NCBI GenBank assembly: GCA_949296825.1
Contig: CASFQZ010000060.1
Coordinates: 1-53,374, forward strand
Reading direction: 5' to 3'
Source: an uncultured Eubacteriales bacterium
GTDB taxonomy: Bacteria > Bacillota > Clostridia > Oscillospirales > Acutalibacteraceae
DNA: 53,374 nt
The notes under the pieces are model-generated. The model searched no databases, was not told where the DNA came from, and saw nothing but the letters and a program-made list of their open reading frames with translations. A program made the position numbers and the translations under genes. Shown one piece after another: positions 27,101 through 35,049 of the stretch; position 1 is the stretch's first letter; every line of letters starts with the position of its first letter.

Positions 27101-27472
27101 CCGGTCGGTTTGCAGCAATTCGGCAGCGAAACGCTGTTTATTTTTTACTTGCCCATACATTTCCAGACGATCCCATAGATCGTCAATGGCGAGTCCCATC
27201 AGGATCGCCTTGCTTCGGCTGCTGATAAACGGCAAATGGCTTGGTTTATGCCGGTCGATCAATTGAGAAGCCATAAAACGAAAACTATAGACCTGAATAT
27301 TTTGAGCATGGACGGGATCGGTATGCAGCAGGACCTGCTTTTCCGCCTCATATGAAAATTGTTCCGGAACGATCAGAATGCACTTCTCCCCCGCTTCGGC
27401 TTCTGCGCGGAGAAGATCGTATATTTTTTTGCTTTTTCCGCTGCAGGCTCTTCCAAGGATCGTTTGCAGCAA
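24128..27472 (-). CDS. addB: ATP-dependent helicase/deoxyribonuclease subunit B
   Basis: A 1,114-residue partner of AddA with an inactivated-helicase fold that reads Chi, plus a nuclease domain with a structural Fe-S cluster. It begins ILGRACSGKSKK, the nucleotide-binding loop. The Fe-S cysteines appear as YYKCPFQYFC and, near the end, CSYCDYQSIC. The nuclease motif is IVDYKTGG. I choose the TTG at 27472 because the upstream AGGATGTGATC differs from the extended Shine-Dalgarno AGGAGGTGATC by one base. The GTG at 27481 would lie inside that site. It follows a small membrane-protein gene. Confidence 0.94.
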   Translation of the reverse strand: MLQTILGRACSGKSKKIYDLLRAEAEAGEKCILIVPEQFSYEAEKQVLLHTDPVHAQNIQVYSFRFMASQLIDRHKPSHLPFISSRSKAILMGLAIDDLWDRLEMYGQVKNKQRFAAELLQTDRELKQACVPVDRLLELSDSMQKQRGLPSKMRDIGLLLSTYNAYLTSKYSDDASSLQTLAQLLTETKDFQGFILAVDGFSGFTADELSVLEELLRQVKKAYITFCLDEGNAPSGQVFDLTRKSYREIVQICNRNQITVLPAIRLEKQFYISELLSFCEKELFNFADHRAPMKDGPVRICQCSDASEECDWAAATAKHLVINEGLRYRDIAVIEGAGAPYAQRLAAAFRRYEMPIYLDNERPITGCPGVVYLLSFLECSFTKISTDAILRMLKSGLTSFERKAIDLLDNYLLMYDIDGREWADDWKYHPDGLGKSFTDTSQRQLAELNRMRLSIVESIHRFRAENEGKTIGQVTESIYRFLTKEKIAEKTKYFADELSQEGYLDQSKTVISAWSQWIECLSDLYDAAGERTVKLSRYFQFLYESALSSHAGVAPAMLDAITIGTTDRIRLFDKKAVIVVGVNDGVIPASVGMTGLFSSDERKEMASLGAVLPNDMTFLADRERYVSYKTFSYATHFLFVSYAEKGTDGSLLHPSEIIDSFRKILPRACFTSYADIPELDHIAGKESAFRYLAAHFLSDDPLISCLLAYFLKNGEEKRIDALKRIATKAFPYFRNKENARRLYGDSLYFSPSRVEDYYKCPFQYFCKVGLKAVPRKRARLSSDQNGLAVHYVLQQVFAQLGSSGLAASQKENRKVLVHHILEEYIRKFLPGIVEQSDRMNYILHSYETNILSILNRLADEFAHSTFVTCDTELPLTDRGNGIAPYRVSDHTGGVVRIGGTVDRVDLYIKDDIAYLRIVDYKTGGKEFHLEDIFAGLNMQMLIYLMCLWKNGENRYHHPVLPAGVLYIPAKIGDINLSRDADETDIQTQELKNGQMSGLLLNDPGILEAMGAGCERNYLPLKINKDGNYSGPLITLEGFHRLRNLIDENIANMSDAIRSGRIEPLPFRMDEVNDICSYCDYQSICLHEDGDPQRILTEEEIQEKSSKLHKQEERS

Positions 27473-27492
27473 TGGGATCACATCCTTTCGCT

Positions 27493-27831
27493 TCAGTTCA
27501 ATCGCAGACGGGCTAAAATAGCATCCGGCGACTGGATGGAAAACATGAGAGTTTTTCCGTAAAGGTTATCCAAAAAGTCTCTGGTTTCTTTTTTTAATCC
27601 ACAGTCAACAGCTATAATTTCACATGATGCCGATTCGCCGAGCAAATTTCGTTTTTCCAGCGCGGCGCTGATGACAGCGGAAGGGTCATCATCTTCGCGC
27701 AGCGGAAGCAAAACATAGTATTTTTCTCTGCGCCTTGGTGAAATTAATTTAAGAATACAGTAGAACAAAAGACTGATCAGACCGGTTGCCATCAAAAAAA
27801 TCGCGAATGCAAAAAAAATCCCCTCTAACAC
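27493..27831 (-). CDS. Small membrane protein of unknown function upstream of addB
   Basis: A 112-residue protein with one or two hydrophobic segments at about residues 2-30, a basic patch SPRRREK and a soluble alpha/beta tail with a conserved-looking cysteine (AVDCGLKKE). I chose the GTG at 27831 with GAGGTG six bases upstream. A longer frame to 27906 would run into RNase P RNA. It lies 20 bases before addB and so probably shares its transcript. I do not recognise the family. Confidence 0.65.
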   Translation of the reverse strand: MLEGIFFAFAIFLMATGLISLLFYCILKLISPRRREKYYVLLPLREDDDPSAVISAALEKRNLLGESASCEIIAVDCGLKKETRDFLDNLYGKTLMFSIQSPDAILARLRLN

Positions 27832-27871
27832 AAAAATCACCTCAATACCATCGTATGAGGTGACCGAAAAA

Positions 27872-28217
27872 GAGTGCGAGTAAATCTGTAAGCCGAGTTC
27901 TGTCATTTAAGGCAATCATCTATCTTTGCTTTTCGTTGCCGAAAAAGCTCCGGCAAAAGCCGTGCCACCCAGCGGGGTTAACGTCGAGCAGACAACCCCT
28001 GTCGGTGTTGCTTCGGATAGGGTTTACATGGCAGCACGGTCTCCCGTGCTCCGGTGAGCTCTTACCTCGCCTTTCCATCCTTACCGCAAAAGCGGCGGTT
28101 TCTTTCTGTTGCACTTTCCCTAAGGTCGCCCTCGGCGGCTGTTAGCCGTTATCCTGCTCTGCGAAGCTCGGACTTTCCTCATGACCATAGTCACGCGATT
28201 GCCCAACTTACTCGCAG
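27872..28217 (-). ncRNA. rnpB: RNase P RNA, type A
   Basis: The catalytic RNA of RNase P, which matures tRNA 5' ends. Read on the minus strand it begins GCGAGTAAGTTGG, closing helix P1 with TTACTCGC at the 3' end. It carries the universal segments GAGGAAAGTCCGAGC, ACAGAAAGAAACCGCC and GGTAAGGATGGAAAGG, and near the end GACAGAACTCGGCTTACAG. The length of about 345 nt fits bacterial RNase P. The P1 stem followed by CTCTTTTT probably also ends transcription. Confidence 0.97.
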
Positions 28218-28221
28218 GATT

Positions 28222-28250
28222 ATTTTACTATAGTTCAAAAATATTGTCAA
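28222..28250 (-). promoter_or_regulatory. Promoter of rnpB
   Basis: On the minus strand TTGACA (28245-28250) and TAAAAT (28222-28227) are 17 bases apart. Transcription would start about at the 5' end of the RNase P RNA. Confidence 0.88.
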
Positions 28251-28277
28251 CACCGAAGCTTTTGCTTTTTTGTGACA

Positions 28278-28586
28278 TCAGGCGAAGAATTCATTGTATT
28301 TTTGAATGATAAATAAATAGTGATACAGTTTTCCCTCCTTGGCAGCGCTGTCAAACGCGGCGTGGAGTACCAGCCGCTTATTATCTGTAGTATTAAATTC
28401 AAAATCTAATTCGTCAAAATGGAAGCCTTCTGTTGGTTCCTTTGTGTAAATTTCCAACTTGCCGATCCCCTCGCTGTCATAAAAAATGCGTGCATTCAGG
28501 CAGCGGACAGCGTTATTGTTGACCAACATGGAGCGAATCTTTCCACTGGGAACCTTCTCTTTCTTTTTTTTCAGCTTTTCAAACAA
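28278..28586 (-). CDS. Small hypothetical protein
   Basis: A 102-residue protein with a lysine-rich N-terminus (KLKKKKEK) followed by what looks like a compact beta-rich domain (KLEIYTKEP, LDFEFNTTDNKRLVLH). I do not recognise the family. I start at a TTG at 28586 because AAGGATGTGGTC, resembling an extended Shine-Dalgarno, lies just upstream; a GTG at 28595 would be inside it. It lies directly before the rnpB promoter and is divergent from the glycosyltransferase. Confidence 0.6.
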   Translation of the reverse strand: MFEKLKKKKEKVPSGKIRSMLVNNNAVRCLNARIFYDSEGIGKLEIYTKEPTEGFHFDELDFEFNTTDNKRLVLHAAFDSAAKEGKLYHYLFIIQKYNEFFA

Positions 28587-28716
28587 ATTGACCACATCCT
28601 TTTCTACAGGTAACTATATCATATAAACAGGGCGGTGGCAAGGAATTGAAAAAAAGATTGTATTTTTTCTGCTAATATGGTAGGATATAATATCATAAGT
28701 TGGCGGAGGGAGTTCC

Positions 28717-29679
28717 ATGAAATCTGTAACTTTGATTGTTCCCTGCTATAATGAAGCGGATGTTTTGACTATGCTTCTGAAAGAATTAACCCGTGTTACA
28801 ATGCCTTTGTCGGGACAATATTGTTTTAAATTTTTATTTGTGAACGATGGCAGTTCTGACGCAACACTCGATATTGTGAAATCTTTTGCCGAACGCAGTG
28901 ATGCGATTCAATATATTTCATTTTCCCGGAATTTTGGCAAAGAAGCTGCCATGCTTGCCGGGATGAAATATGCGGATTCCGATTTTATCGGGCTGATTGA
29001 CGCAGATCTCCAACATTCGCCGGATTTGATCCCTGAAATGCTTCAGGCGGTTGACAGCGAGGGTTATGATGTTGCCGCTGCCTGCCGGACCGATCGTGTC
29101 GGAGAGTCAAAACTGAAAAGCATGCTGTCCGCACAGTTTTATAAAGTAATCAATCGCGTCTCGGAAATCAGGATCAACGATAATGCACAGGATTTTCGCA
29201 TCATGCGCCGTAAGGTTGTCGACGCGATTCTTTCCATGCCGGAATCGATCCGCTTTTCGAAGGGTATTTTCAGCTGGGTTGGCTTCCGCGTGAAATGGTT
29301 TCCTCATGAAAACCGCGAACGTGCGGCGGGCGAAACAAAATGGTCTATCAAAAAGCTGGCGAAATATGCCATTGATGGAATCCTTGGCTATACCTCTTCG
29401 CCGCTTCGTTTGCCGCTATATTTGGGGGTTGTTTCCTGCTTTGCAGCTTGTATCCTTGCACTTTACGGATTGATCCGTTTTTGTATGCCGACAGCGGATT
29501 TCCCGATGTATGCGCTTCTTTTGGCGGCAATCCTTTTTATGTCCGGCATTGTGCTGTGCTGCGTTGGTTTGATCGGCGAGTATCTCGCCCGCGTTTATAC
29601 TGAGACAAAACGCAGACCTCCATTTATAATTTCTGAATCAAATATAAACAATATCCGTGTAGACCATCAGAAAGGATGA
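28717..29679 (+). CDS. Polyprenyl-phosphate glycosyltransferase (GT2, GtrB/DPM1-like)
   Basis: A 320-residue membrane-bound family 2 glycosyltransferase that probably loads a hexose from its nucleotide sugar onto undecaprenyl phosphate. The GT-A core has VPCYNEAD, FVNDGSSD and LIDADLQ (the D-x-D metal site), then QDFRIMRR. Two C-terminal membrane helices lie at about 238-260 and 267-295, as in GtrB-like enzymes. GGAGGG precedes the ATG, and a TATAAT lies at 28686-28691 without a clear -35. It is followed at once by a DUF1858 gene. The donor sugar is unknown. Confidence 0.9.
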   Translation: MKSVTLIVPCYNEADVLTMLLKELTRVTMPLSGQYCFKFLFVNDGSSDATLDIVKSFAERSDAIQYISFSRNFGKEAAMLAGMKYADSDFIGLIDADLQHSPDLIPEMLQAVDSEGYDVAAACRTDRVGESKLKSMLSAQFYKVINRVSEIRINDNAQDFRIMRRKVVDAILSMPESIRFSKGIFSWVGFRVKWFPHENRERAAGETKWSIKKLAKYAIDGILGYTSSPLRLPLYLGVVSCFAACILALYGLIRFCMPTADFPMYALLLAAILFMSGIVLCCVGLIGEYLARVYTETKRRPPFIISESNINNIRVDHQKG

Positions 29680-29684
29680 TAATT

Positions 29685-29885
29685 ATGACAGTTACAAAAA
29701 AATCAACCATTGGCGATGTTTTGGATCACAATCGAGAGACAGCCCAGTTTTTCTTCGAAATGGGGATGCACTGTCTTGGGTGCCCCTCTGCACGCAGCGA
29801 AACCATCGAGCAGGCATGTCTTGTTCACGGAACGAATTGCGATCAGCTGGTTGAAAAAATCAATGCCTTTCTTGCCGATGTTTGA
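29685..29885 (+). CDS. DUF1858 domain protein
   Basis: A 66-residue protein consisting only of a DUF1858 domain, with the hallmark MGMHCLGC (C30, C33) and a later C51-type cysteine. The family is called the hybrid-cluster-protein-associated disulfide redox domain; it is presumed to bind metal or act in redox relay. I start at the ATG at 29685 with AAGGA upstream; the ATG at 29676 sits on that site. Its last 8 bases overlap trmK. Confidence 0.88.
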   Translation: MTVTKKSTIGDVLDHNRETAQFFFEMGMHCLGCPSARSETIEQACLVHGTNCDQLVEKINAFLADV

Positions 29886-30561
29886 ATTATCGCCGCGGCT
29901 TGCAATGGTGGCTTCCCTTGTCCGCTTTGGGCGGCGTATGGCGGATATCGGCACCGATCATGCTTATTTGCCCTGTGAATTGGTAAAAAACGGCAGGATT
30001 CCCTTTGCAATCGCATCCGATGTTGCTCAGGGACCTCTTCATAATGCGGAATTAACCGTCCGTCGCTACGGCTTGACCGATAGAATCGAGTGCCGCAGGT
30101 CGGACGGTTTGTCCGCTTATCACGCAGACGAGATGGATGAAATTGTACTTGCGGGGATGGGCGGCAATTTGATTGTGGATATTCTGTCAGCGGTATCTTG
30201 GATCAAAAATCCACGCATTCACCTAATTTTGCAGCCGATGACCCATAGTGAAGACGTGCGGCGCTATTTATTGACCAACGGTTTCTGCATTGAAAAAGAG
30301 ACTGCCGTTTTGGATAAGACGGGCAAAGTCTATGTTGCACTGAGTGCCGTTTTTACGTCAGCTCCGCCGATAAAAGACGGCTTTCTTTTTATTTTTGGTG
30401 CGCATCCATCTATCGATGAGGAAGCATCCCGTCTTTTTGTTTCGCGGCAAATAAACCGCTTGAAAAAACAACTGTATGGCATTCTGTGCTCCCGGGGAGA
30501 ATGCCGAGAAACGGAAGAAATCGAACAAATATTGAATGACCAACGATTGAAGGGATATTGA
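29878..30561 (+). CDS. trmK: tRNA (adenine-22-N1)-methyltransferase
   Basis: A 227-residue SAM-dependent methyltransferase that methylates A22 of tRNA. The SAM motif is MADIGTDHAYLP after the typical start LSPRLAMVASLV, and the catalytic segment is VLAGMGGNL, with LQPMTHSEDVR further on. The frame is open further upstream, but that DNA codes for the DUF1858 protein, so I start at the ATG at 29878, overlapping it by 8 bases. No strong ribosome site is seen, suggesting coupling. It is followed by the nif3-like gene, as in many Firmicutes. Confidence 0.92.
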   Translation: MFELSPRLAMVASLVRFGRRMADIGTDHAYLPCELVKNGRIPFAIASDVAQGPLHNAELTVRRYGLTDRIECRRSDGLSAYHADEMDEIVLAGMGGNLIVDILSAVSWIKNPRIHLILQPMTHSEDVRRYLLTNGFCIEKETAVLDKTGKVYVALSAVFTSAPPIKDGFLFIFGAHPSIDEEASRLFVSRQINRLKKQLYGILCSRGECRETEEIEQILNDQRLKGY

Positions 30562-30562
30562 T

Positions 30563-31312
30563 ATGTATACGGTAGCGGATATTTATAAACGATTAGACGA
30601 AGTCTATCCATTTGATCAACAGGAAGAGTGGGACAATTCCGGGCTGCTGTGCGGCGATCCGCACGTCGCAGTAACTTCCTGCATCGTGACGCTGGATGTC
30701 GATCGTGCATGTATAGAAATGGCGGCGGAAACTTCTGCGCAGCTGATCCTTTCTCATCATCCGATTTTGTTCCGTCCCGTTTCCCGTTTGTTGCAGGGGT
30801 CTGTCTTGTATGAAGCCGTACAAAAAGGCATTACCGTAATCAGCGCGCATACAAATTTTGATAAGGCGAGCAGCGGCACCAATACAATTTTAAGCGAAAA
30901 GCTCGAGATTGTAACCCGAGACGTTCCCGGTGAATTGTTTCGCATCGGTACGCTTGCAAAGGAGCAAAGTACGGAAGCTCTGGCAGAAACAGTCAGCCGG
31001 AAATTAAACGCTCCTGTTTCCTTTTGCCTCGGTGAAAAAATGGTTCGATCTGTTGCGATTTGCACCGGAGCGGGCGGAAGCGAGATTGCGCAAGCAGCCT
31101 TGCATGGTGTTGATTGTTATATTACCGGTGAAATGAAATATCATGAATATTTAGACGCGCGTGCGATGGAGCTGAGTGTGATTGCGGCGGGTCATTTTGA
31201 AACGGAAGACATTGCAATGACGGAACTGTGCGCCAGGATGGCAAAAGAGTTTCCCTCTGTCCGTTGGTTGAAATATACGCCCAACGCTCCGATCCGCACG
31301 ATTTTGAGGTAA
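30563..31312 (+). CDS. Nif3-like dinuclear metal-centre protein
   Basis: A 249-residue protein of the Nif3/YqfO family, toroidal hexamers with a two-metal site. Metal ligands are visible as LSHHPILF, SAHTNFD and, near the C-terminus, AAGHFETE. GTP cyclohydrolase I type 2 was proposed for some members, but the cellular role is unsettled. It is shorter than the roughly 370-residue forms, lacking the inserted PII-like domain. It starts one base after trmK. Confidence 0.92.
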   Translation: MYTVADIYKRLDEVYPFDQQEEWDNSGLLCGDPHVAVTSCIVTLDVDRACIEMAAETSAQLILSHHPILFRPVSRLLQGSVLYEAVQKGITVISAHTNFDKASSGTNTILSEKLEIVTRDVPGELFRIGTLAKEQSTEALAETVSRKLNAPVSFCLGEKMVRSVAICTGAGGSEIAQAALHGVDCYITGEMKYHEYLDARAMELSVIAAGHFETEDIAMTELCARMAKEFPSVRWLKYTPNAPIRTILR

Positions 31313-31316
31313 TTTT

Positions 31317-33002
31317 ATGGCATTAGACGGATTGTTTTTATATGCGCTTGCGCATGAATTGCGGCAGGAACTTGTCGGATTTCGGGTGGAAAAAATATCC
31401 CAACCGACCCGCCAGGAGGTCCTTTTGTATTTTCGCAGCCGCAGTGAAACGAAAAAGCTTCTTCTCAGCGCCTCTGGCAATGCACCGCGGCTGCATTTAA
31501 CGGCAATCAAGCCCGAGAACCCGGATAAACCGCCGATGCTGACGATGCTTTTACGCAAAAATCTTGTCGGGGCGATCCTAACAGATATTCGTCAAAATCG
31601 CACGGACCGCGTGGTATTTCTCGATTTTAACGCGACGAATGAAATCGGCGATCATGTAAAAAGAACGCTGGTTGTTGAAATTATGGCGCAATACAGCAAT
31701 ATTATTTTGTTGGATGAAGATGTGAAGATTCTGGATAGCGTGAAACGCGTGGATCTCCTGCATTCTTCTGTTCGGCAAATTTTGCCGGGACTTTCTTATC
31801 AGCTCCCCCCCGCCCAGGGAAAGCCTTCACTGATTTATGACGGAAGCGATAAAATTACAGCGGCTTTTCAGCAATCCGAGGAAAAGAAGCCGGATAAAGC
31901 GCTATTGTTTGCTTCGGAGGGAATGTCACCCGCTTTATGCCGTGAAATAATATATCGCAGCGGGTCAGGTTCTCCGGATGCGGTTTTTATGATTTTGGAG
32001 CAGCTCAAAGGCTGTTTGGAAAATGGCGCATATATTCCCTGTGCAGTTTTTGATGTCGATCAGAAGCCTATCGATTTTTCTTTTCTTGAGCTGACGCAGT
32101 ATCAGGGGATGGATGTTCGTTTTTTCCCTTCGCTGTCCACTCTGCTGGATGAATATTATGAGCAGCGCGAACGCGCAGAGCGTATAAAAACAAAAGCCGA
32201 CGACCTGTTCCGTGCGGTCAATACGTTGATTGAACGTACGGCAAGAAAAATCAACGGGCAGTCGAATGAATTGAAAGATGCAGCCGACCGAGAAGAAAAG
32301 AAAATATATGGCGATCTGATTAATGCGAATCTGTATCAGCTGGAAAAAGGTTCGTATTATTATGATCTGCCGAATTTTTATGACTCGATGCGTCTTTGCC
32401 GCATTCCGGCAGATCCGCGTCTGACGCCTGCGCAAAACGCACAGAAATATTATAAAGAATACCGAAAAGCCGCGAATGCGGAAAAGATTCTCACGCAGCA
32501 GCTGGAAAAGAATCAGGCGGATATTGACTATTTGTTTTCGGTTCGCGATGCGCTTTCCCGCGCGGAAACTGAAAAGGAATTTCAGGCGATTCGGTCCGAA
32601 TTGATTGACGCCGGTTTTTTAAGACGGCATGAAAGCAAAAATCCGAAAAAAAAGCAGCCTGCTCTCCCCTTTTTGGAATACACTTCTCCAAATGGCTTTA
32701 TCGTTTTATCCGGTAGAAATAATTTGCAGAATGATCAGCTGACCTTCCGAACGGCAGCTAAAAATGATATTTGGTTCCATGTGCAAAAATTCCATGGTTC
32801 CCATGTCGTTCTGTTAACAGACGGTAGAGAGCCGCAGCCGGATGACTATGTTTTTGCCGCAAAAATTGCTGTTGAAAATAGTGAAGTGAGCGGTGAAAAA
32901 CGGCTTCCCGTAGATTATACCCCGGTTCGTTATGTAAAAAAGCCGAGCGGCTCAAAACCCGGCTTTGTAATATATCATGTTTATAAAACTATGGTGGTCT
33001 AA
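31317..33002 (+). CDS. rqcH: Ribosome quality-control protein RqcH (NFACT family)
   Basis: A 561-residue NFACT protein that binds split 50S subunits carrying stalled peptidyl-tRNA and adds C-terminal alanine tails. The N-terminal NFACT-N domain begins LDGLFLYALAHEL and has the invariant D97-R98 pair needed for tailing. A coiled-coil covers about 280-420. The NFACT-R domain contains DIWFHVQKFHGSHVVL. GAGG precedes the ATG. It ends in a four-base overlap with the convergent gene's stop codon. Confidence 0.95.
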   Translation: MALDGLFLYALAHELRQELVGFRVEKISQPTRQEVLLYFRSRSETKKLLLSASGNAPRLHLTAIKPENPDKPPMLTMLLRKNLVGAILTDIRQNRTDRVVFLDFNATNEIGDHVKRTLVVEIMAQYSNIILLDEDVKILDSVKRVDLLHSSVRQILPGLSYQLPPAQGKPSLIYDGSDKITAAFQQSEEKKPDKALLFASEGMSPALCREIIYRSGSGSPDAVFMILEQLKGCLENGAYIPCAVFDVDQKPIDFSFLELTQYQGMDVRFFPSLSTLLDEYYEQRERAERIKTKADDLFRAVNTLIERTARKINGQSNELKDAADREEKKIYGDLINANLYQLEKGSYYYDLPNFYDSMRLCRIPADPRLTPAQNAQKYYKEYRKAANAEKILTQQLEKNQADIDYLFSVRDALSRAETEKEFQAIRSELIDAGFLRRHESKNPKKKQPALPFLEYTSPNGFIVLSGRNNLQNDQLTFRTAAKNDIWFHVQKFHGSHVVLLTDGREPQPDDYVFAAKIAVENSEVSGEKRLPVDYTPVRYVKKPSGSKPGFVIYHVYKTMVV

Positions 33003-33808
33003 CTTTCCGCAATAATTCGAGTCGGCAGGTTTTTTCCTTCATAGATTTTGATGGCGAATACTGAATTGTTTTGCTGTTGCAAGCGGTCAAACAACAGCTT
33101 TTTACAAAAAGTAAGGTATGGGATGCAGTAGAATGCCGCAAACGGTAAAAATGCAAGCAGTTTCCATGGAAGCATCTCGATCTTAAAACGGAGCAGTATC
33201 TTCAGGTGTTTTGCGGCTTCGTTTTGCCCGGCATGAAAAATTTCCCGAAAGGACGCCGAGGAAGAAGCTGCTGTTGCATAGCGTGTATATTCCCACAGGG
33301 GCAGCGTACAGATATAAAAAATCAAACCGCCGATCGCTAAAAGCAGCGATGCGGCATTCAGGAGCGCGCCGGACAAGGAATATAATTTACCGGCGTAAAG
33401 AAGATACTGCCGGATAAAGAGACAAAGGAAAGCCGGACAGAAATACAGAAAACCAAACAGGAGCTTTTCCCCAAGAATCAACTGCTCTGCGAATAGAACC
33501 CAAAGCGACCGTCGGAGCAATCGGCGAACGGAGGTCTTTCCCTGTTCTTGTCTATCTAACAGGCGGATGCCAATGGTTGCTTTGCACCATTTTACCGGAA
33601 AGTACAAAAGCAGAGTCAGGAAAAACAGCAGAATAACCCCACTTGGCGTGATTTGATTTTTTGCGGTGAACAGATAAATAGCCGAAGGCGCAATACTGAC
33701 GATTTTTGTTAAAATTGAAAAGAAAAATAACGGCAAGGTATGCAGCGTATAATAAACATATTTCCCTCGAATCAATTTCTTTGACTGGATTTTTATCGAG
33801 AACAACAA
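32999..33808 (-). CDS. Multi-pass membrane protein of unknown function
   Basis: An integral membrane protein of about 269 residues with five or six hydrophobic segments (first near residue 22, last near 232) and basic loops such as SVRRLLRRSLW. I do not recognise a family. The frame is open to an ATG at 33838, but GGGGAGGA lies within that extension, eight bases before a TTG at 33808, so I start there. The stop codon overlaps that of convergent rqcH, and I see no good terminator between them. Confidence 0.72.
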   Translation of the reverse strand: MLFSIKIQSKKLIRGKYVYYTLHTLPLFFFSILTKIVSIAPSAIYLFTAKNQITPSGVILLFFLTLLLYFPVKWCKATIGIRLLDRQEQGKTSVRRLLRRSLWVLFAEQLILGEKLLFGFLYFCPAFLCLFIRQYLLYAGKLYSLSGALLNAASLLLAIGGLIFYICTLPLWEYTRYATAASSSASFREIFHAGQNEAAKHLKILLRFKIEMLPWKLLAFLPFAAFYCIPYLTFCKKLLFDRLQQQNNSVFAIKIYEGKNLPTRIIAES

Positions 33809-33831
33809 ATGGATTCCTCCCCATTTTTTTG

Positions 33832-33860
33832 TTGACATAAATTGAATAATCGTTTATAAT
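33832..33860 (+). promoter_or_regulatory. Near-consensus sigma-A promoter of the NahK-like gene
   Basis: TTGACA at 33832-33837 and TATAAT at 33855-33860 with a 17-base spacer: both boxes are consensus. It leaves a leader of about 55 bases. Confidence 0.9.
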
Positions 33861-33922
33861 GTTACGTTGTGTCTATGCAAATCTATATTTCTTTGAATAG
33901 TATAACCTGACGGAGGCAAACT

Positions 33923-35044
33923 ATGAACGACGTTCATGAGACGATCCTTGCTGCAGCTAAGCATTTTGGGATCGCGGGTTCTTGTGTGGATATCCAAACC
34001 ATTGAAGCGGGACATATCAATTGTACCTATAAAGTTGTTTTCAATGAGAATGGTATACAAAAAAATTATTTGTTTCAAAAAATCAACACTAATGTTTTTT
34101 CAGACCCGGATAAATTGATGCATAACATTGTTTCTGTAACGGCGCATTTGCGCAAAAAAATCCAGGAAAACGGAGGAGATCCGCAGCGAGAGACCCTTAC
34201 GTTTTTGCCCGCTGCTGATGGGAAGTATTATGCAGTTCTTGGGCAGAATGAGCATTGGCGTGTCTGCAATTTTGTAGATAATACCTATTCCTGCAATACC
34301 ATCGAAAACGAAGAAGTTTTTTATAATTCCGGCGTTGCCTTTGGCAGATTTCAGCAGTTGCTGGCAGATTTTGACGGTACAACGCTGTATGAAACGATAC
34401 CGGATTTTCACAATACAAAAAAGCGATTTGAGGCCTTGAAGACCGCAATTCAAACAGACGCTGTCGGACGAGCAGCCGATGTCCAAGATGAAATAGCTTT
34501 TGCTCTGGCGCGGGAAAACGATTGCTCTGTCCTTGTGGATATGATCTCGCAAGGCGAACTCCCCGTGCGCGTGACGCATAATGACACGAAGTTAAATAAT
34601 ATTCTTTTTGATTGCGATACCAATAAAGGAATTTGTATTGTAGATCTTGACACAGTCATGCCGGGACTTTCGCTTTATGATTTTGGCGACAGCATCCGCT
34701 TTGGCGCAAACACTGCCGCGGAGGATGAAAAAGATCTGTCGAAAGTTTCCCTTAGTTTGTCTTTATATGAAAAATATGTCTCTGGCTATCTTAGATCGGC
34801 TGGTAAAAGTCTGACGGAGAAGGAAATCCTCCTTCTTCCCTTCTCATCCAAAATGATGACCTATGAATGCGGTATTCGCTTCCTGACGGATTACTTAAAC
34901 GGCGATACCTATTTTAAAATTCAGTATCCGGCGCATAATTTGGTTCGCTGCCGCACGCAATTTTCTTTGGTAGCGGATATCGAACGGAAGCTTTCACAAA
35001 TGTCAGAGATTACCGCAAAAGCTGCCGCTGACAATAGGGATTGA
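33923..35044 (+). CDS. N-acetylhexosamine 1-kinase (NahK-like)
   Basis: A 373-residue kinase of the aminoglycoside-phosphotransferase fold. The catalytic loop is VTHNDTKLNN with D221 as the likely base. The following LDTVMPGLSLYDFGDSIRFG matches bifidobacterial NahK, which phosphorylates GlcNAc and GalNAc at C1 in the salvage of host glycans. The N-terminal FQKINTNVFSDPDKLM is also family-like. GACGGAGG precedes the ATG. No lacto-N-biose phosphorylase is nearby, so the pathway is not shown here. A membrane protein follows at once. The sugar specificity is inference. Confidence 0.85.
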   Translation: MNDVHETILAAAKHFGIAGSCVDIQTIEAGHINCTYKVVFNENGIQKNYLFQKINTNVFSDPDKLMHNIVSVTAHLRKKIQENGGDPQRETLTFLPAADGKYYAVLGQNEHWRVCNFVDNTYSCNTIENEEVFYNSGVAFGRFQQLLADFDGTTLYETIPDFHNTKKRFEALKTAIQTDAVGRAADVQDEIAFALARENDCSVLVDMISQGELPVRVTHNDTKLNNILFDCDTNKGICIVDLDTVMPGLSLYDFGDSIRFGANTAAEDEKDLSKVSLSLSLYEKYVSGYLRSAGKSLTEKEILLLPFSSKMMTYECGIRFLTDYLNGDTYFKIQYPAHNLVRCRTQFSLVADIERKLSQMSEITAKAAADNRD

Positions 35045-35049
35045 TTTTA

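Noticed and set aside
29710..29877. Longer N-terminus for TrmK
   Set aside because: The extra region codes for the DUF1858 protein in another frame, and the family begins near the ATG at 29878.
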